Assembly (NCBI RefSeq): GCF_932294415.1
Contig: NC_065536.1
Span: forward strand, 46,907,854 to 46,971,853
Source of the DNA: Quercus robur
Lineage: Eukaryota; Streptophyta; Magnoliopsida; Fagales; Fagaceae
Length of the DNA stretch: 64,000 nt
Direction of reading: 5' to 3'
This document shows positions 46,701 through 57,335 of the stretch, in pieces. The position numbers were made by a program, and so were the translations under genes. Below the pieces are notes generated by a model that was given only the letters and a program-made list of their open reading frames with translations, was not told the DNA's origin and made no database searches. Numbering within the stretch: position 1 is the stretch's first letter; the number at the start of each line of letters is the position of its first letter.

Positions 46701-47726
46701 TCAATCGGTCCCTTATGTGGTGGCATTATTCAGTTCTATACTTTGGTTGTACTACGCGATGCTTAAAAAAAATGCTATGCTTCTTATCACAATCAACTCA
46801 TTTGGATGTGTGATAGAGATGATATATATCATCTTGTATATTACTTACGCACCAAGGGCTCCTGGGGTTAGTATTAATAGTGTATTAATTGAGAAACTAT
46901 ATGATTTTATTCACCCAATTATATATATGCTCTAACTTAATTAATGTTGAATTTTGACTGCAGAACTCAGCTCTCAAAGTATTCGTTTCTATGAACATGG
47001 GTTTGTTCACCTCAATCCTTCTTGTCACACACTTTGCAGTGAAAGAAAAATTCCGGGTCGAATTTTTGGGATGGGTTTGCGTTGCCATTTCTGTTAGTGT
47101 TTTTGCAGCACCCTTAAGCATTGTGGTAAGTAAAATAATTAAAGAATTTGAACTCCAGAGTTTTGGACACTCCCGTTTATTTTTTTAAAATTTAAAATTT
47201 AAATTTTTTTAAAGAAAACTACTCGCAAGCATTTTACTTTTCTCTCATTTTTGTAGGCACAAGTAATTCGAACTAGGAGTGTGGAGTTTATGCCATTTAA
47301 TTTATCATTTTTCCTCACATTGAGTGCCATAATGTGGTTTGCATATGGTTTGTTCCTCAAGGACATTTGTATTGCTGTAAGTAATCTCCATTTGCAAATT
47401 CTCTCACTATTTCAGATACTTTCAGCCATTAAATTTCAGCTTAATTTCTTCTTGTTGTCTTAATTGTCTAGATTCCAAATATCGTGGGTTTTGTCTTGGG
47501 GCTACTTCAGATGCTGCTATATGCAATATACAGAAACAAAAAGAAGGTTATAGAGGAAAATAAACTGCCGGATCAACAGCTGAAAAATATTGCGATCATA
47601 TCCACTTTAGGGACTGCTGAAGTGTTTCCAGTTGATATTGAATCATATGCTAATGGTGAGAGTGTGAACAATGATGCAAAGGAGCATGAACAACTAGGGG
47701 AGCTTGAGAAAAGCATGGAAACGTAG
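42349..47726 (+). CDS. SWEET: SWEET bidirectional sugar transporter, clade III type
   Basis: Facilitates sugar, in clade III mainly sucrose, movement across a membrane. Six exons: 42349-42391, 45725-45761, 46656-46866, 46964-47125, 47257-47376, 47472-47726. All introns are GT-AG and phases join in frame to 275 residues. Two MtN3 repeats are visible: residues about 8-95 ([20 protein letters not shown], then [20 protein letters not shown]) and about 98-215 ([20 protein letters not shown], then [20 protein letters not shown]). A linker helix separates them, for seven membrane segments. The conserved Pro of each repeat is present. The tail (about 216-275) is hydrophilic and acidic, somewhat short for clade [14 protein letters not shown] and [12 protein letters not shown] resemble SWEET10-15. 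Intron 1 is 3.3 kb and holds a duplicated exon 1; intron 2 holds a CACTA-like MITE. Intact by eye; the exact clade member is uncertain. Confidence 0.93.
43638..43950 (+). repeat. Decayed duplicate of SWEET leader and exon 1 within intron 1
   Basis: From CTCCATAAGCCTATTACCCA onward it tracks 42149-42480, including the TCTCTGCATGA leader, a longer GA repeat (about 43761-43796) and GATGATCAGTCACC at the start codon. Translation from ATG 43833 reads MISHLIGS and stops, and the splice donor region is altered. The copy lies about 1.48 kb downstream of the original. Confidence 0.82.
44000..45110. other. Intron 1 insertion-like block, CT-rich
   Basis: Bounded by phrases related to TTTTTGAAAATG on the left and TTTCTAAAAAGTTGCTTTTTAG on the right, with a pyrimidine-rich centre (44350-44590) and a short frame at 44687 of unknown meaning ([13 protein letters not shown]). 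It may be a Mutator-like or other transposon, but I found no clear termini. Confidence 0.4.
45808..46462. mobile_element. CACTA-like MITE in SWEET intron 2
   Basis: 655 bp with ends CACTACACCAAAATAAG and, reverse-complemented, CACTTCAAGAAAAAAAATG, close to the CACTACAAGAAAA terminus of En/Spm elements. The flanking triplets are CGT and TGT. The interior is built from many ATTGCAATAA-type repeats in both orientations. Related pieces occur at 47978-48262 (inverted) and about 48964-49238. Confidence 0.75.
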
Positions 47727-47977
47727 AGTGACCTCAACCCAGTTGAAAGCCCAGTTTAATTCACATTTACTTTATAATCTAGTTATTCATTAAGTTTACT
47801 GTTTAGTGTTTAGGCCAAAAGTGTCTTCCATTTTGCATTTCTTGTTTTAGTGCTTGCGTACATAGCACATGTTGGTATTGTAATAGTATGTATATGAATC
47901 AAAGAAATTTGTTCATCGTTGTTGATCTTATTCCACATTAACGTGCAATGTCCAATTTTAATATGAACTTTATAAGT

Positions 47978-48262
47978 CATTACAAGAAAAAAATTTTATT
48001 ACCCAAAAAAAAAAAAAAAAAATTCATTGCAATAACATCAAAGTCATTGCAATAGTTGATGCGAGTTGTTGCAATAAATTCTAAGGTAATAAATTTGTGC
48101 AACAAAAAATTTCATTGCAATAATCACTAGATATTTTAATGACAACTATGATGTAATGATATATATATGTTGTTACAATAAACAGTTTATTGCTATGATA
48201 TATTCTTTGTAATAAATAATTGTTTCATATTTGTCATTGCAATAGATTGTAAAATAATCCAT
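47978..48262. mobile_element. CACTA-like MITE fragment, inverted
   Basis: It begins CATTACAAGAAAAAAA and follows the reverse complement of 46462 back to about 46135 (TTCATTGCAATAATCACTAG in both). It lies between the SWEET stop codon and the first decayed SWEET copy. Confidence 0.75.
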
Positions 48263-48327
48263 GCTTGAATTTTTATATTCTCAATAGTGATATAAGTAAT
48301 ATGTATATAATGACTATTATATTTCAA

Positions 48328-48963
48328 GCCAACAATTTATTGAATTTTTAAAAAGAAATTAACCCAAGGTTTCCAATTGGTACCATATGTGGTGGCATTA
48401 TTCAGTTCCATACTTTGGTTGTACTACGTGATACTTAAAAAAAAATGCTATGCTTCTCATAAAAATCAACTCATTTGGATGTGTGGTAGAGATGATATAT
48501 ATCATCTTGTATATTATTTATGGGCCAAGGGCTTGCAGGGTTAGTATAAAAAGCATATTAGTTGAGAAACTATATGATTTTATTCACCCAATTATATATA
48601 TACTCTAACTTAATTAATGTTGAATTTTGACTGTAGAACTCAACTCTCAAAGTATTCGTTTTTATGAACATGGGTTTGTTCTCCTTAATCCTTCTTGTCA
48701 CACACCCTGCAGTGAAAGAAAAATTCTGCGTTGAATTTCAAGGATGGATTTACGCTGCTGTTTCTGTTAGTGTTTTTGTAGCACCCTTAAGCATTGTGGT
48801 GAGTTAAATAATTAAAACATTTGAGTTCAAGAGGTCAGGATACTCTCCTTTTTTTCAAAAAAAGAAAAAAAAGAAAAAAAGAAAGATAAAAAGAAAATGA
48901 AAACTATGCGTAAACATTTTATTTTTCATTCCTTTTTGTAGGCACAAGTAATTCAAACTAAGA
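48328..48963 (+). pseudogene. SWEET pseudogene 1 (exons 3, 4 and part of 5)
   Basis: Exon 3-like 48328-48540, exon 4-like 48637-48798 and the first 22 bp of exon 5 (from 48942) align in order with the intact gene. The acceptor of exon 3 reads TTTCAAG instead of TTGCAG. A nine-A run replaces eight A after CTT, shifting the frame (about 48436). Exon 5 breaks into CACTA-like MITE sequence at about 48963. Exons 1, 2 and 6 are missing. Confidence 0.9.
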
Positions 48964-49238
48964 TGATATTTTATTGCAACAAAGACATCATTGTAATTAC
49001 TTGATATCAATTATTTTAGAATCTATTCCAATGATAAATATGAAACAATTATTTATTACAACAAATATGATTATTGCAACAATATATATAATTGCATCAA
49101 AGTTGTCATTAAAATATCTAATAATTATTGCAATGAAAGTTTTTGTTGCATAAACTTATTACCTCAAAATTTATTGTAATGACTTTGATGTTATTGTAAT
49201 AATTTTTTGTTGTTGCAATAAACGTTTTTTCTTGTAGT
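48964..49238. mobile_element. CACTA-like MITE fragment fused to SWEET pseudogene 1
   Basis: From ATTTTATTGCAACAAAGACA to TTTTTTCTTGTAGTGC. It follows 46085-46462 in the same orientation and retains the right terminus. It joins pseudogene 1 to pseudogene 2, so the tandem copies recombined within this repeat. Confidence 0.75.
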
Positions 49239-49429
49239 GCGTTGAACAAAAAATCTAGAGTTCAGTCCCCACCTATACCAAAAATCAATTGGTGTTTTGA
49301 TTTGATGAGAAAGAATAATCATCAAGAGCAGCGTTGAAATTTAATAAGAAAAAATTACATCCATGCTTTAATTTTTATTTTCCCAATAATGATATAAGTA
49401 ATATGTATATAATGATTATTATATTGTAG

Positions 49430-49636
49430 GGCAACATTTTATCGATTTTTTTAAAAAAATCAACCCAAGTTTTGCAAATTGTACCTTATGTGGTGGCATT
49501 ATTCAGTTCAATACTTTTGTTGTACTACATGATGTTTTTTTTAAAAAAATGCTATGCTTCTCATCACAATCAACTCATTTGGATGTGTGATAGAGATGAT
49601 ATATATCATCTTGTATATTACTTATGCACCAAGGGT
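49430..49636 (+). pseudogene. SWEET pseudogene 2 (exon 3 only)
   Basis: An exon 3 copy after an intact-looking TTGTAG acceptor. Short deletions and poly-A or poly-T changes shift the frame (GATGTTTTTTTTAAAAAAAT at about 49531), and the AlaProGly codons before the donor are lost. The following intron is preserved to its GCAG at 49731, but exon 4 is replaced by retroelement sequence from 49733. Confidence 0.88.
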
Positions 49637-49732
49637 TAGTATTAAAAGCGTATTAGTTGAGAAATTATATGATTTTATTCACCCAATTATATATATGCTC
49701 TAACTTAATTAATGTTGTATTTTGATTGCAGA

Positions 49733-52180
49733 TTTCAACTTCTTTTAATCGCAATCTCGACAGCTTCTCGATAGCTCCTCGATCCATTGAGAATGTTTCT
49801 GTCTCCTCAAAAGCTGCTCGAGAGCTCCTCGATCCATCGAGCTTTCTTTTTGCTGTGGACACCTCTAGACACCTACTCGATAGCTGCATCTGTTGACCTA
49901 TTTAAAGCTCGACACCTATTAATTTGTCGAGAATTACTGAGATCCTATATATTCGTTCAGTGCGATTTTAGATTCATTTCTCTTCGATCTCTCTCGATAG
50001 CCCTCGTCTCTTCACCTCCCAAAACCTCTCTCTCTCACTCCAAACTTCGTCCTTAAGGATTCTTTGGCCTAGATCAAGTTTTTCTTCACTTGGTAAGGGT
50101 CCTAATCCTTTTTTCATGCATTTCACCCAACTTTTTGGGATTTTTTTTGAAAATTTTGGGGTTTTTCAAAATTGATGAAGTTATTGTGAAGTTTTTGGGA
50201 TGAGTTTTGTATTTTTGATCTTAAAACATCATGCATTGCATCTCATTTGCATTATAACACTGTTTCATGCATTCTTCGATGTGTGTTTACTTTGTTGTAA
50301 ACATGTGTGTTGGTAGGATTGGATTGGGCTGAGCCCATGATGTTTTTACTATTGCATATCACATGCTCATGCATTTTCATGTATACGTACTTTGCATTCT
50401 CTATATTCTTATATATTGAACTGTATTGGGACTTTTCTAAGTGTTTCTCTCTCCCTCTCTCTCTCTAGTTTACGTTAGTTGCATCATGGCACCTAACCGT
50501 AAGTCTACTCCATCGGTATCCACTTTTTCTGACCCTACTCCCTCTCATGTCCGGTTTCGTGATGAGAAGGCCAAATCGGACTTCTTTGAGAACTTCTCTA
50601 GATGAGGTGTTCATTTGGAATGCCAAGTCATTTTGTTGGACTTCTCCGACACTGACCTACCCACTGTCATTCACAGTAGGGGTTGGGAGTCACTATGTGA
50701 CGTCTTGGTCACTTGTCCATCCGTGTTGATTCAGGAGTTCTACTCCAACATGCATGGATTTGATTATTCAATACCTCTTTTTGTTACTCACGTTTGAGGT
50801 ATGCGCATTGTGGTCACATCTGATATTGTATTCGATGTGCTCCTTGTCCCGAGGGTAGCGCATCTTGACTACCCTGGTTGTGATTGTCTGAGGACTGTGT
50901 CCAAAGACGAGCTCATATCTTCTTTTTGTGAGTGTCCATCTGTTTAGGGTGATCGTCAGTTCACCTCTTGTACGGCCTTTGCTAAAGGCCCTAGGTTTCT
51001 TAACATGGTCATGACCTTTGTTTTGCATCCTCTTTCTCACTATAACTCTATTATCGAGCCCCGTGTTTGATTTTTGCTTTCTCTGTTAGAGTATTTTACT
51101 ATAGATTTTCCCTCCCATTTCATTCTTTCCATCATAGATGTATATAGGGATATGGCGACCCGTGATAAGCTCATCTTCCCTTCGGCTATCACGAGGATTT
51201 TATACCATTTTTCTGTTCCCTTTCCCGTTTTTGACCACTTCCATGTTATGTGTGCCATTGACATCGCTACCATTAAATGGAGCAAGGCGCAGTTACATTT
51301 GAGGTAGTCCGAGTCGGCAGCTCCTCCCACTCCTTTAGCTCCATCCACCTCCACTCCCTCTTCTTTTACGGGAGGTATGACTCTTGATGTGATCATGGCG
51401 CAGCTTTAGCGCATGGATGCTTGCCTTGATACACTCATTACTAAGATGTATCAGGTGAACACCTGTATTGGCGTATTGCCAAACGGCAAGCTCACCTTGG
51501 TGGCTTTGTGGAGTCTCCCTTTCCTCCTCCTGAGGCATCCAGGGACAACGAGGCATCCGAGGACGATGATGACTCTGACGACGACGATGATGATGAGGAT
51601 GGAGATGCTAGCTCTTCTAGCGATGACAAGATGTTTACTTGATAGTCTTACCCTTTTTCACTCGTGACAAAAAGGGGGAGTAGTTTTTGATATGAGAGTA
51701 GTAATACTAGTAGGGGGAGGGTTAGTACAGGAGATTTTTGTCAGGGGGAATGTATGTTGAGGGATGTAGTGAGGATTTGATGTATTTTTTCTTTTCTCTC
51801 TATTTCAGATACATTACATCTTGTATATTGGTCTTGTGACCGTTTTGACATACATTGTACTTATATTTGCTTTATATATTATTGATGCATGTTTTTTCAC
51901 CTATCTTTACATGTGTTGTTTCTTTTCTTTCTTTATACACATGTTTCTTATAAATTGTATACAATCTATTATTTTTGTTTCACACTAAGATGACTTGATG
52001 AGTTTTGTTTAAAGTGTTTCAGAAATACAGGTTGTCACTTCTTGCAAAGTTTTTCAAGAGTTTGTGTTAGGATAGATTTTATTGTATTTAACAAGTGAGT
52101 ATGAGTTAAGTGATTTATGACTTCTTTCATATGTTCATTTGTTTGTTGTGGTTTTGTCACGGATTGCCAAAGGGGGAGAT
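49733..52180 (+). mobile_element. LTR-element internal region, copy 1 (plant transposon-protein type)
   Basis: It contains a TCGATAG-rich leader (49757-49930), a decayed ORF at 50486-51642, a 3' spacer starting GACAAAAAGGGGGAG and, at its end, the polypurine tract AAAGGGGGAGAT (52169-52180) directly before an LTR start. No 5' LTR or PBS is preserved, because its left side abuts the SWEET pseudogene. Confidence 0.78.
50486..51642 (+). pseudogene. PF20167-like plant transposon protein, copy 1
   Basis: An ATG starts MAPNRKSTPSVSTFS, followed by RFRDEKAKSDFFENFS, a stop, then GVHLECQVILLDFSDTDLP, EFYSNMHGFDYSIP, GMRIVVTSDIVFDVL, NMVMTFVLHPLSHYNSI, IDFPSHFILSIIDVYRDMAT, DKLIFPSAITRIL and an acidic DDDDDEDGDASS-type tail ending MFT. 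At least four in-frame stops and frame changes interrupt it. The block order is the same in copy 3. I recognise the style as the plant transposon-protein domain found in LTR-type repeats; its function is not known to me. Confidence 0.75.
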
Positions 52181-52668
52181 TGTTAGGACATATGTGATTT
52201 AATAATAGGAACATATGTCACTTTTTATGTAATTGGCTAATCCTTTGACAAAACGCACTTTACTTGTAATTGGGGAGATCTAGGATGTGTTTAATGCTTC
52301 GAGAAACAAAGTTTCAAGTTCAAGTGTTAAAACCATACAAGTCTGTCCAAGAATCAACTCAGAAAGTGTAGGATTTTAAAGCTCGACAGCTAGCATCTAT
52401 TGAGGTTTAAAGAGAGTTGTTTCAGCCTGAGGCTTGACAGCTACTTGACAGATAGGGTATCTGTCGAGATTTATGAAGTCCTGATTTTCATCCAATCCGT
52501 GAATGCATGTTTGACCTTTCTTTTTTCACAACCCTAATCATATATAAGGATTATTTTAAGGGCCGTAAAAGGAGACACAAGTTGCACAAGAGCACAATTC
52601 AATAGTGTGACTGGAAACCTAGTTTGCCCTAGTTCTTGAAGAAACTGCTGTGTTTGTACACCATAGGA
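52181..52668 (+). repeat. LTR fragment (TGTTAG family), copy 1
   Basis: The first 488 bp of the LTR, from TGTTAGGACATATGTG to TGTTTGTACACCATAGG, then an abrupt switch at ACTAGAAAATCC to internal sequence shared with 57568. A deletion therefore joined this LTR to the internal region of copy 2. Confidence 0.82.
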
Positions 52669-54983
52669 CTAGAAAATCCTAAGAGAAAGGCATAAATAAC
52701 CATCTCACCACTGTTGCCCACCAATCATGAAATGACATTTGTATGCTTCAGTATAGCAAAAGTGGAATGTCAAATGCTTAACATAATTGGGTATTTCTTT
52801 TCTTTCTCATGTATGCCCATGCATGGTTTGCTTAAAAGAAAAATAAAAAGCAAAAAGAATCAAAATGCTTTATATATGATTGCAAGCGTGTGTTCTAGGA
52901 GATGTGGGAGTTATAGGATGTACCTCGAAGGTGATAGTCCCTATCAAACAGTTATGATTGTGTGTGAGTTAAAGTGATTTTCTTATATCTCAAATCGTCA
53001 TAACATGTAGACACCTATGCAATCTTGCGATATTTTTCACACACAACACACAATATTCTTTGCTACTTCTGATATATGTGCAGGTATAATGTAATTTGGC
53101 CATCACAAGGAATACATGTGTTAATGTATGATCACTAAACTGTTTTAATTTTTTTTTGAAATATAAAATTGGTTAGACTTGTTTAGTATGTGTGTGTGTT
53201 TTGGATCTAAATGCATGACATTTTTCTTGATTGAGAGATGATTTTGAGAGCTTAAAATGTTGTTTGGATCTTTGGTTGAGTGGCATGCTTGATTGCATTC
53301 ATATCTGTGTTTTTCTCCTCTTTGAAAAACTGTTTTTAAGCATCGAGACTAATCTATCGAGACTTTTCAGTTGGGCTATCTATCGAGACTCTTCAGCTGC
53401 TTTTTATCGCATTCTTGATAGCTCTCGATAGCTATCTCGATCCATCGAGGAACTTTCGGTTTGTTCGATAGCTCCTTGACAGCTATCTCGATCCATTGAG
53501 CTTCCTTTGTGTAGAAACCTTTGGATAGATCCTCGATAGCTCCTCGTTAGCTGTTCGATAGCTAACACACGCCTTGTTAAATATCGATAGCTTTTGATAG
53601 CTCTCGATCGATCGAAGATTATGATGTTTCTATAAATTCGCGCCTCGCGATTTCAAATCCAATTTCCTTCAATCTCTCTCAATAGCTTCTCTCTTCTCTC
53701 ACTCCCAAACACCCAAAACTCAATCTTTTCATCTTCCTCACTTCATTTTCGGTATCAAGATCTCTGTTCCTCATCTGGTATGATTCTTTCTCCCTCTTTA
53801 TCATGCATTCACATGATGTTTGACCAAACTTTCGGGGGTTTTGAAATTGTTTGAGATTTTTCAAAACTTTTGAGTTTTTGTTAAAATTTTGGGATGGCTT
53901 TTTGTTCAAATGAACTTTAAACTTCATGCATTGCATCACACTCACATTATAACAATGTTTCATGCATTTAGATGTGTGTTTACTTTGTTGCTATGTTGTG
54001 TGTTGGTAGGTTTGGATTAGGTCGAGCCCATGATGCATTTAATTTAGCATGTCACATGTTTATGCATTTTCATGCATACGTACCTTTCTGTTTTTATCAA
54101 TTGAGACCGAGGTAGCCCCAGACACAGATGATAGCTCCTCCGATGTCTACCACTCCATCCACCTCCGCTCCTTTGTCTTTAGCGGGTGGAGTGACACTTG
54201 AGGCCATCATGGCACAGCTTGTGTGCATGGATGCTCACCTTAACACTCTTAGAGATGAGTTGTGTCAAGTGAACACCCATGTCGGTCGTATTGCGCGACG
54301 ACAGGCTGTGATGGGTGGTTACATAGTGGCTTCCTCTCCCGAGGCATCTAAGGATGAGAGCAACGATCGCTCTGGCAGTGCTGAGGATGATGATGATGGC
54401 TCACCTAGTGATGATGAGATGTCTACTTGATTTACTTACCCTTTGTCACTCATGACAAAAAGGGGGAGTCGTTTTGAGATGAAAGTAGTCATACTTATTG
54501 GGGGAGGGTTAGTATAGGAGATAGGGTAAGTGTTTATATTGAGGGATGTAGTGAGGATTTTTGTATCCTTTCTTTTCTTTCTATTTTAGATACATTTTCC
54601 CTTGTATATGGGTCTTGCGACCATTTTGACATACATTTTACTTATATTTGATTTTTATATATATTGATGTATGTTATTCACCTATCTCTCCATGTTTTGT
54701 TTCTTTTCTGTTTTTATACACATGTTTCTTATTTATTGTATGCAATCTATTATTTCTGTTTCATACTAAGATGCCGTGATGAGTTTTGTTTAAAGTGTCT
54801 TAGAAATACAGGTTGTCAAAGTCTACTTGCCATAAACTCTCTTCTTGCAAAGTTTTTCAAGAGTTTGTATTAGGATAGATTTTATTGTATTCAACAAGTG
54901 AGTATGAGTTGAGTGATTTATGACTTCTCTCATATGTTCATTTGTTTGTTGTGGTTTTGTCATGGATTTCCAAATGGGGAGAT
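52669..54983 (+). mobile_element. LTR-element internal region, copy 2
   Basis: It matches copy 3 from 57568 (AGAAAGGCATAAATAACCA). It has a TCGATAG-rich leader at 53335-53620, only the last part of the ORF (54128-54430), the spacer CATGACAAAAAGGGGGAGTC, and a weakened polypurine tract (CCAAATGGGGAGAT) before the LTR at 54984. Confidence 0.78.
54128..54430 (+). pseudogene. PF20167-like protein, C-terminal remnant of copy 2
   Basis: One hundred residues, from MIAPPMSTTPSTSAPL through VTLEAIMAQLVCMDAHLNTL and VNTHVGRIARRQ to an acidic tail SPSDDEMST. It aligns with the end of copies 1 and 3. The N-terminal domain is deleted, as the leader at 54080 jumps straight to this segment. The frame is open but has no sign of being a separate gene. 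Confidence 0.72.
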
Positions 54984-55950
54984 TGTTAGGACATATGTGA
55001 TTCAATGTAAGGAACATATGTCACTATTTTATGTAATTGGCTAATCTTTTGACAAAACGCACTTTACTTGTAAATGGGTAGATCTAGGATGTGTTTAATA
55101 CTTCAAGAAACAAGGTTTCAAGTTCAAATGTTACTTGATTGATTTTAAAGCTCGACAGCTAGCATCTATCGAGGTTTAAAAACTACTAAAGCCCGTGGCT
55201 CGACAGCTAGCTCGATAGATGGCTATCCATTGAGGTATATGAAACTTAGTTTTTCTGAGCTGTTTTTCATCCAATCCATGGGTATATATTTGGGCTTTCT
55301 TTTCTCACAACCCTAAACATAGATAAGGATTATTTTGAGGTCTGTCAAAGGTTACACAAGTTACACAAGTATGAAGCAAAGTTTTGTTTATGCAAAATTG
55401 TGAAGCAAAGTTTTCTCACAACCTTAGTTCACCTTTCTCTTGAAGAAGTTGCTGTGTTTGTACACCGTAGGGTTTTGTGACCAAGGAGTATCGTGTGATG
55501 AACTAAAGAACTTTGTAGCCAACATTCTTCTCAAGTTGGTGATTAAGTTGCGTACTAGGATCCGTGTAATTGGTTAGTCATGTACTGGGAGCCGTGCATT
55601 GAAAGGAGAGATTGTCATTACAAAACAAGTCTAATTGGGTATTGGGGTAAGGATTCAACTGTAGGTTGGTATAAGGTATTAGGATTCTTTTACTTGTAAC
55701 CGCTTGTTTTGATAATAGTGGATTCTCGAGAGTGGTGACCTTAAAATCACCCGGTGGAGTTTTTGCCGTGTAGGTTTTCCTTATTTGTAAACAAATCACT
55801 ATGTCAATTTATTTTTTGCTACATACTTTAGTTAATTGGTGATTTGTTTGTGCTGGCACATACAATTGCATGTTAATTTGATTAATTAATGAACTTGGCT
55901 AATTAATCAATTAATTCATCACAAGGGGTCAATACGTTTTTGGTCTATCA
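54984..55950 (+). repeat. Complete LTR of the TGTTAG family
   Basis: 967 bp from TGTTAGGACATATGTG to TTTTGGTCTATCA. It is the best-preserved plus-strand copy and defines the ends used for the other copies (6239, 52181, 60716). No TATA box is obvious to me. Confidence 0.87.
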
Positions 55951-56340
55951 GTTAGTCACGTACTGGAGGTCATGCATTGAAAGGAGAGATTGTCACTACA
56001 TTACAAGTCTAATCGTGTATTGGGGTATGGGTTCAACTGTAGGTTGGTATTAGATATTGGGATTCCTTTACTTGTAACCGCTTGTTTTGATAATAGTGGA
56101 TTTTTAGGAGTGATGACGTTAAATTCACCTGGTTGGGTTTTGCCTCGGTGGTTTTCCCCATTCGTAAACAAATCACCTGTGTCAAATCTATTTTCCATTG
56201 CATTTAACTTAGTTGGTGATTTGTTTGTTCTACCATGCTTATTGCATGTAATTGAATATAATAATTTCACTTGGTTAATTAATTTGATTAAGTTACCAAA
56301 AGGGTCAATACATTCTTGGCCTATTAGTTTGTTTGTTTGT
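55951..56340 (+). repeat. LTR 3' fragment duplicated directly after the complete LTR
   Basis: From GTTAGTCACGTACTGGAGG it repeats the last 390 bp of the LTR, ending near TTCTTGGCCTATTAG, followed by TTTG repeats. Confidence 0.8.
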
Positions 56341-56368
56341 TTGTTTTAAGTATTTTTTTTAAATAAAT

Positions 56369-57330
56369 TGTGGGAAATTTAGACCCTGGTTGATAGAATT
56401 AACAAGTTTTAAACCCAAGTTGTTAATTAGATTTATTATGAATAAATCTTATTAAAACAAACAAACATCAATATCATGCACAGTGGAAAAGTAATTAAGA
56501 CAAGATATGATGACCCAGGAAAACCAATGAAACAAAGTAGTTTCACAGTAAAAAATCTGGGGGGAAACCTTCCCGAAAAGCAATCCACTATAATAAAGAG
56601 AAGTTTCAGATCTAGTACAAAACCTTTGTCCCTAGACTCTACAATCCCCGTAGATGAACTTATAGTAGAAACCTTCTACCGCTTTAGAACCTCTGAACTC
56701 TTCAATATATGAACACCACCCTTTTGTACGGATCCCAGTATGTGACTAACCAAAGATGCACAGCTCCTAGTACATGACTAACTCACCAACTTGAAAAAGA
56801 TGTTGGCTGCAAAATTCTTCACTTCATCAACAATGAAGATCAAGAAGCACTTGGTTGCAAAACCCTAAGGCGCAAAGACGTAGTAGCTTCTTTCAGAGAG
56901 AATAAACACTCGATCACTTTTTGCATATGTTTTCCTTGTATTCTCTTATGTGACGGCCTTTAAAATAAGCTTTATATATGTCTAGGGTTGTGACAAAAGA
57001 AACCTTACACATACATGTCAACATGGGTTGAAAATTAGATCTGAAAATTCTGATTTTGTAATTCTAGATAGATAGTATCTGTCAAGCAGCTGTCGAGACG
57101 TCAATAGATAGTATCTGTCAGGAATCTATCCAGCTTTAATGAACAACCATTCTTCACTTGTTTCTTGGACAGATTTGGATGGCTTCAATAGTAGACTTGA
57201 ACTCTTGTACTTTGAAGTATTAAACACATCCTAGATCTACCCAATTACAAGTAAAGTGCATTTTGTCAAAAGGATTAGCCAATTCTAATTTGACATATGT
57301 TTCTAACATCAAATCACATATGTTCTAACA
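56369..57330 (-). mobile_element. Inverted solo LTR (TGTTAG family)
   Basis: 962 bp on the minus strand, beginning TGTTAGAACATATGTG at 57330 and ending TCTAAATTTCCCACA at 56369. It is flanked by perfect TAAAT duplications (56364-56368 and 57331-57335). It is a diverged subfamily: the 3' third differs from 54984-55950. Confidence 0.9.
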
Positions 57331-57335
57331 TAAAT

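Noticed and set aside
55990..56349. A 119-codon plus frame and an 89-codon minus frame
   Set aside because: They overlap the duplicated LTR end; the same frames recur in other LTR copies with stops, so they are not genes.
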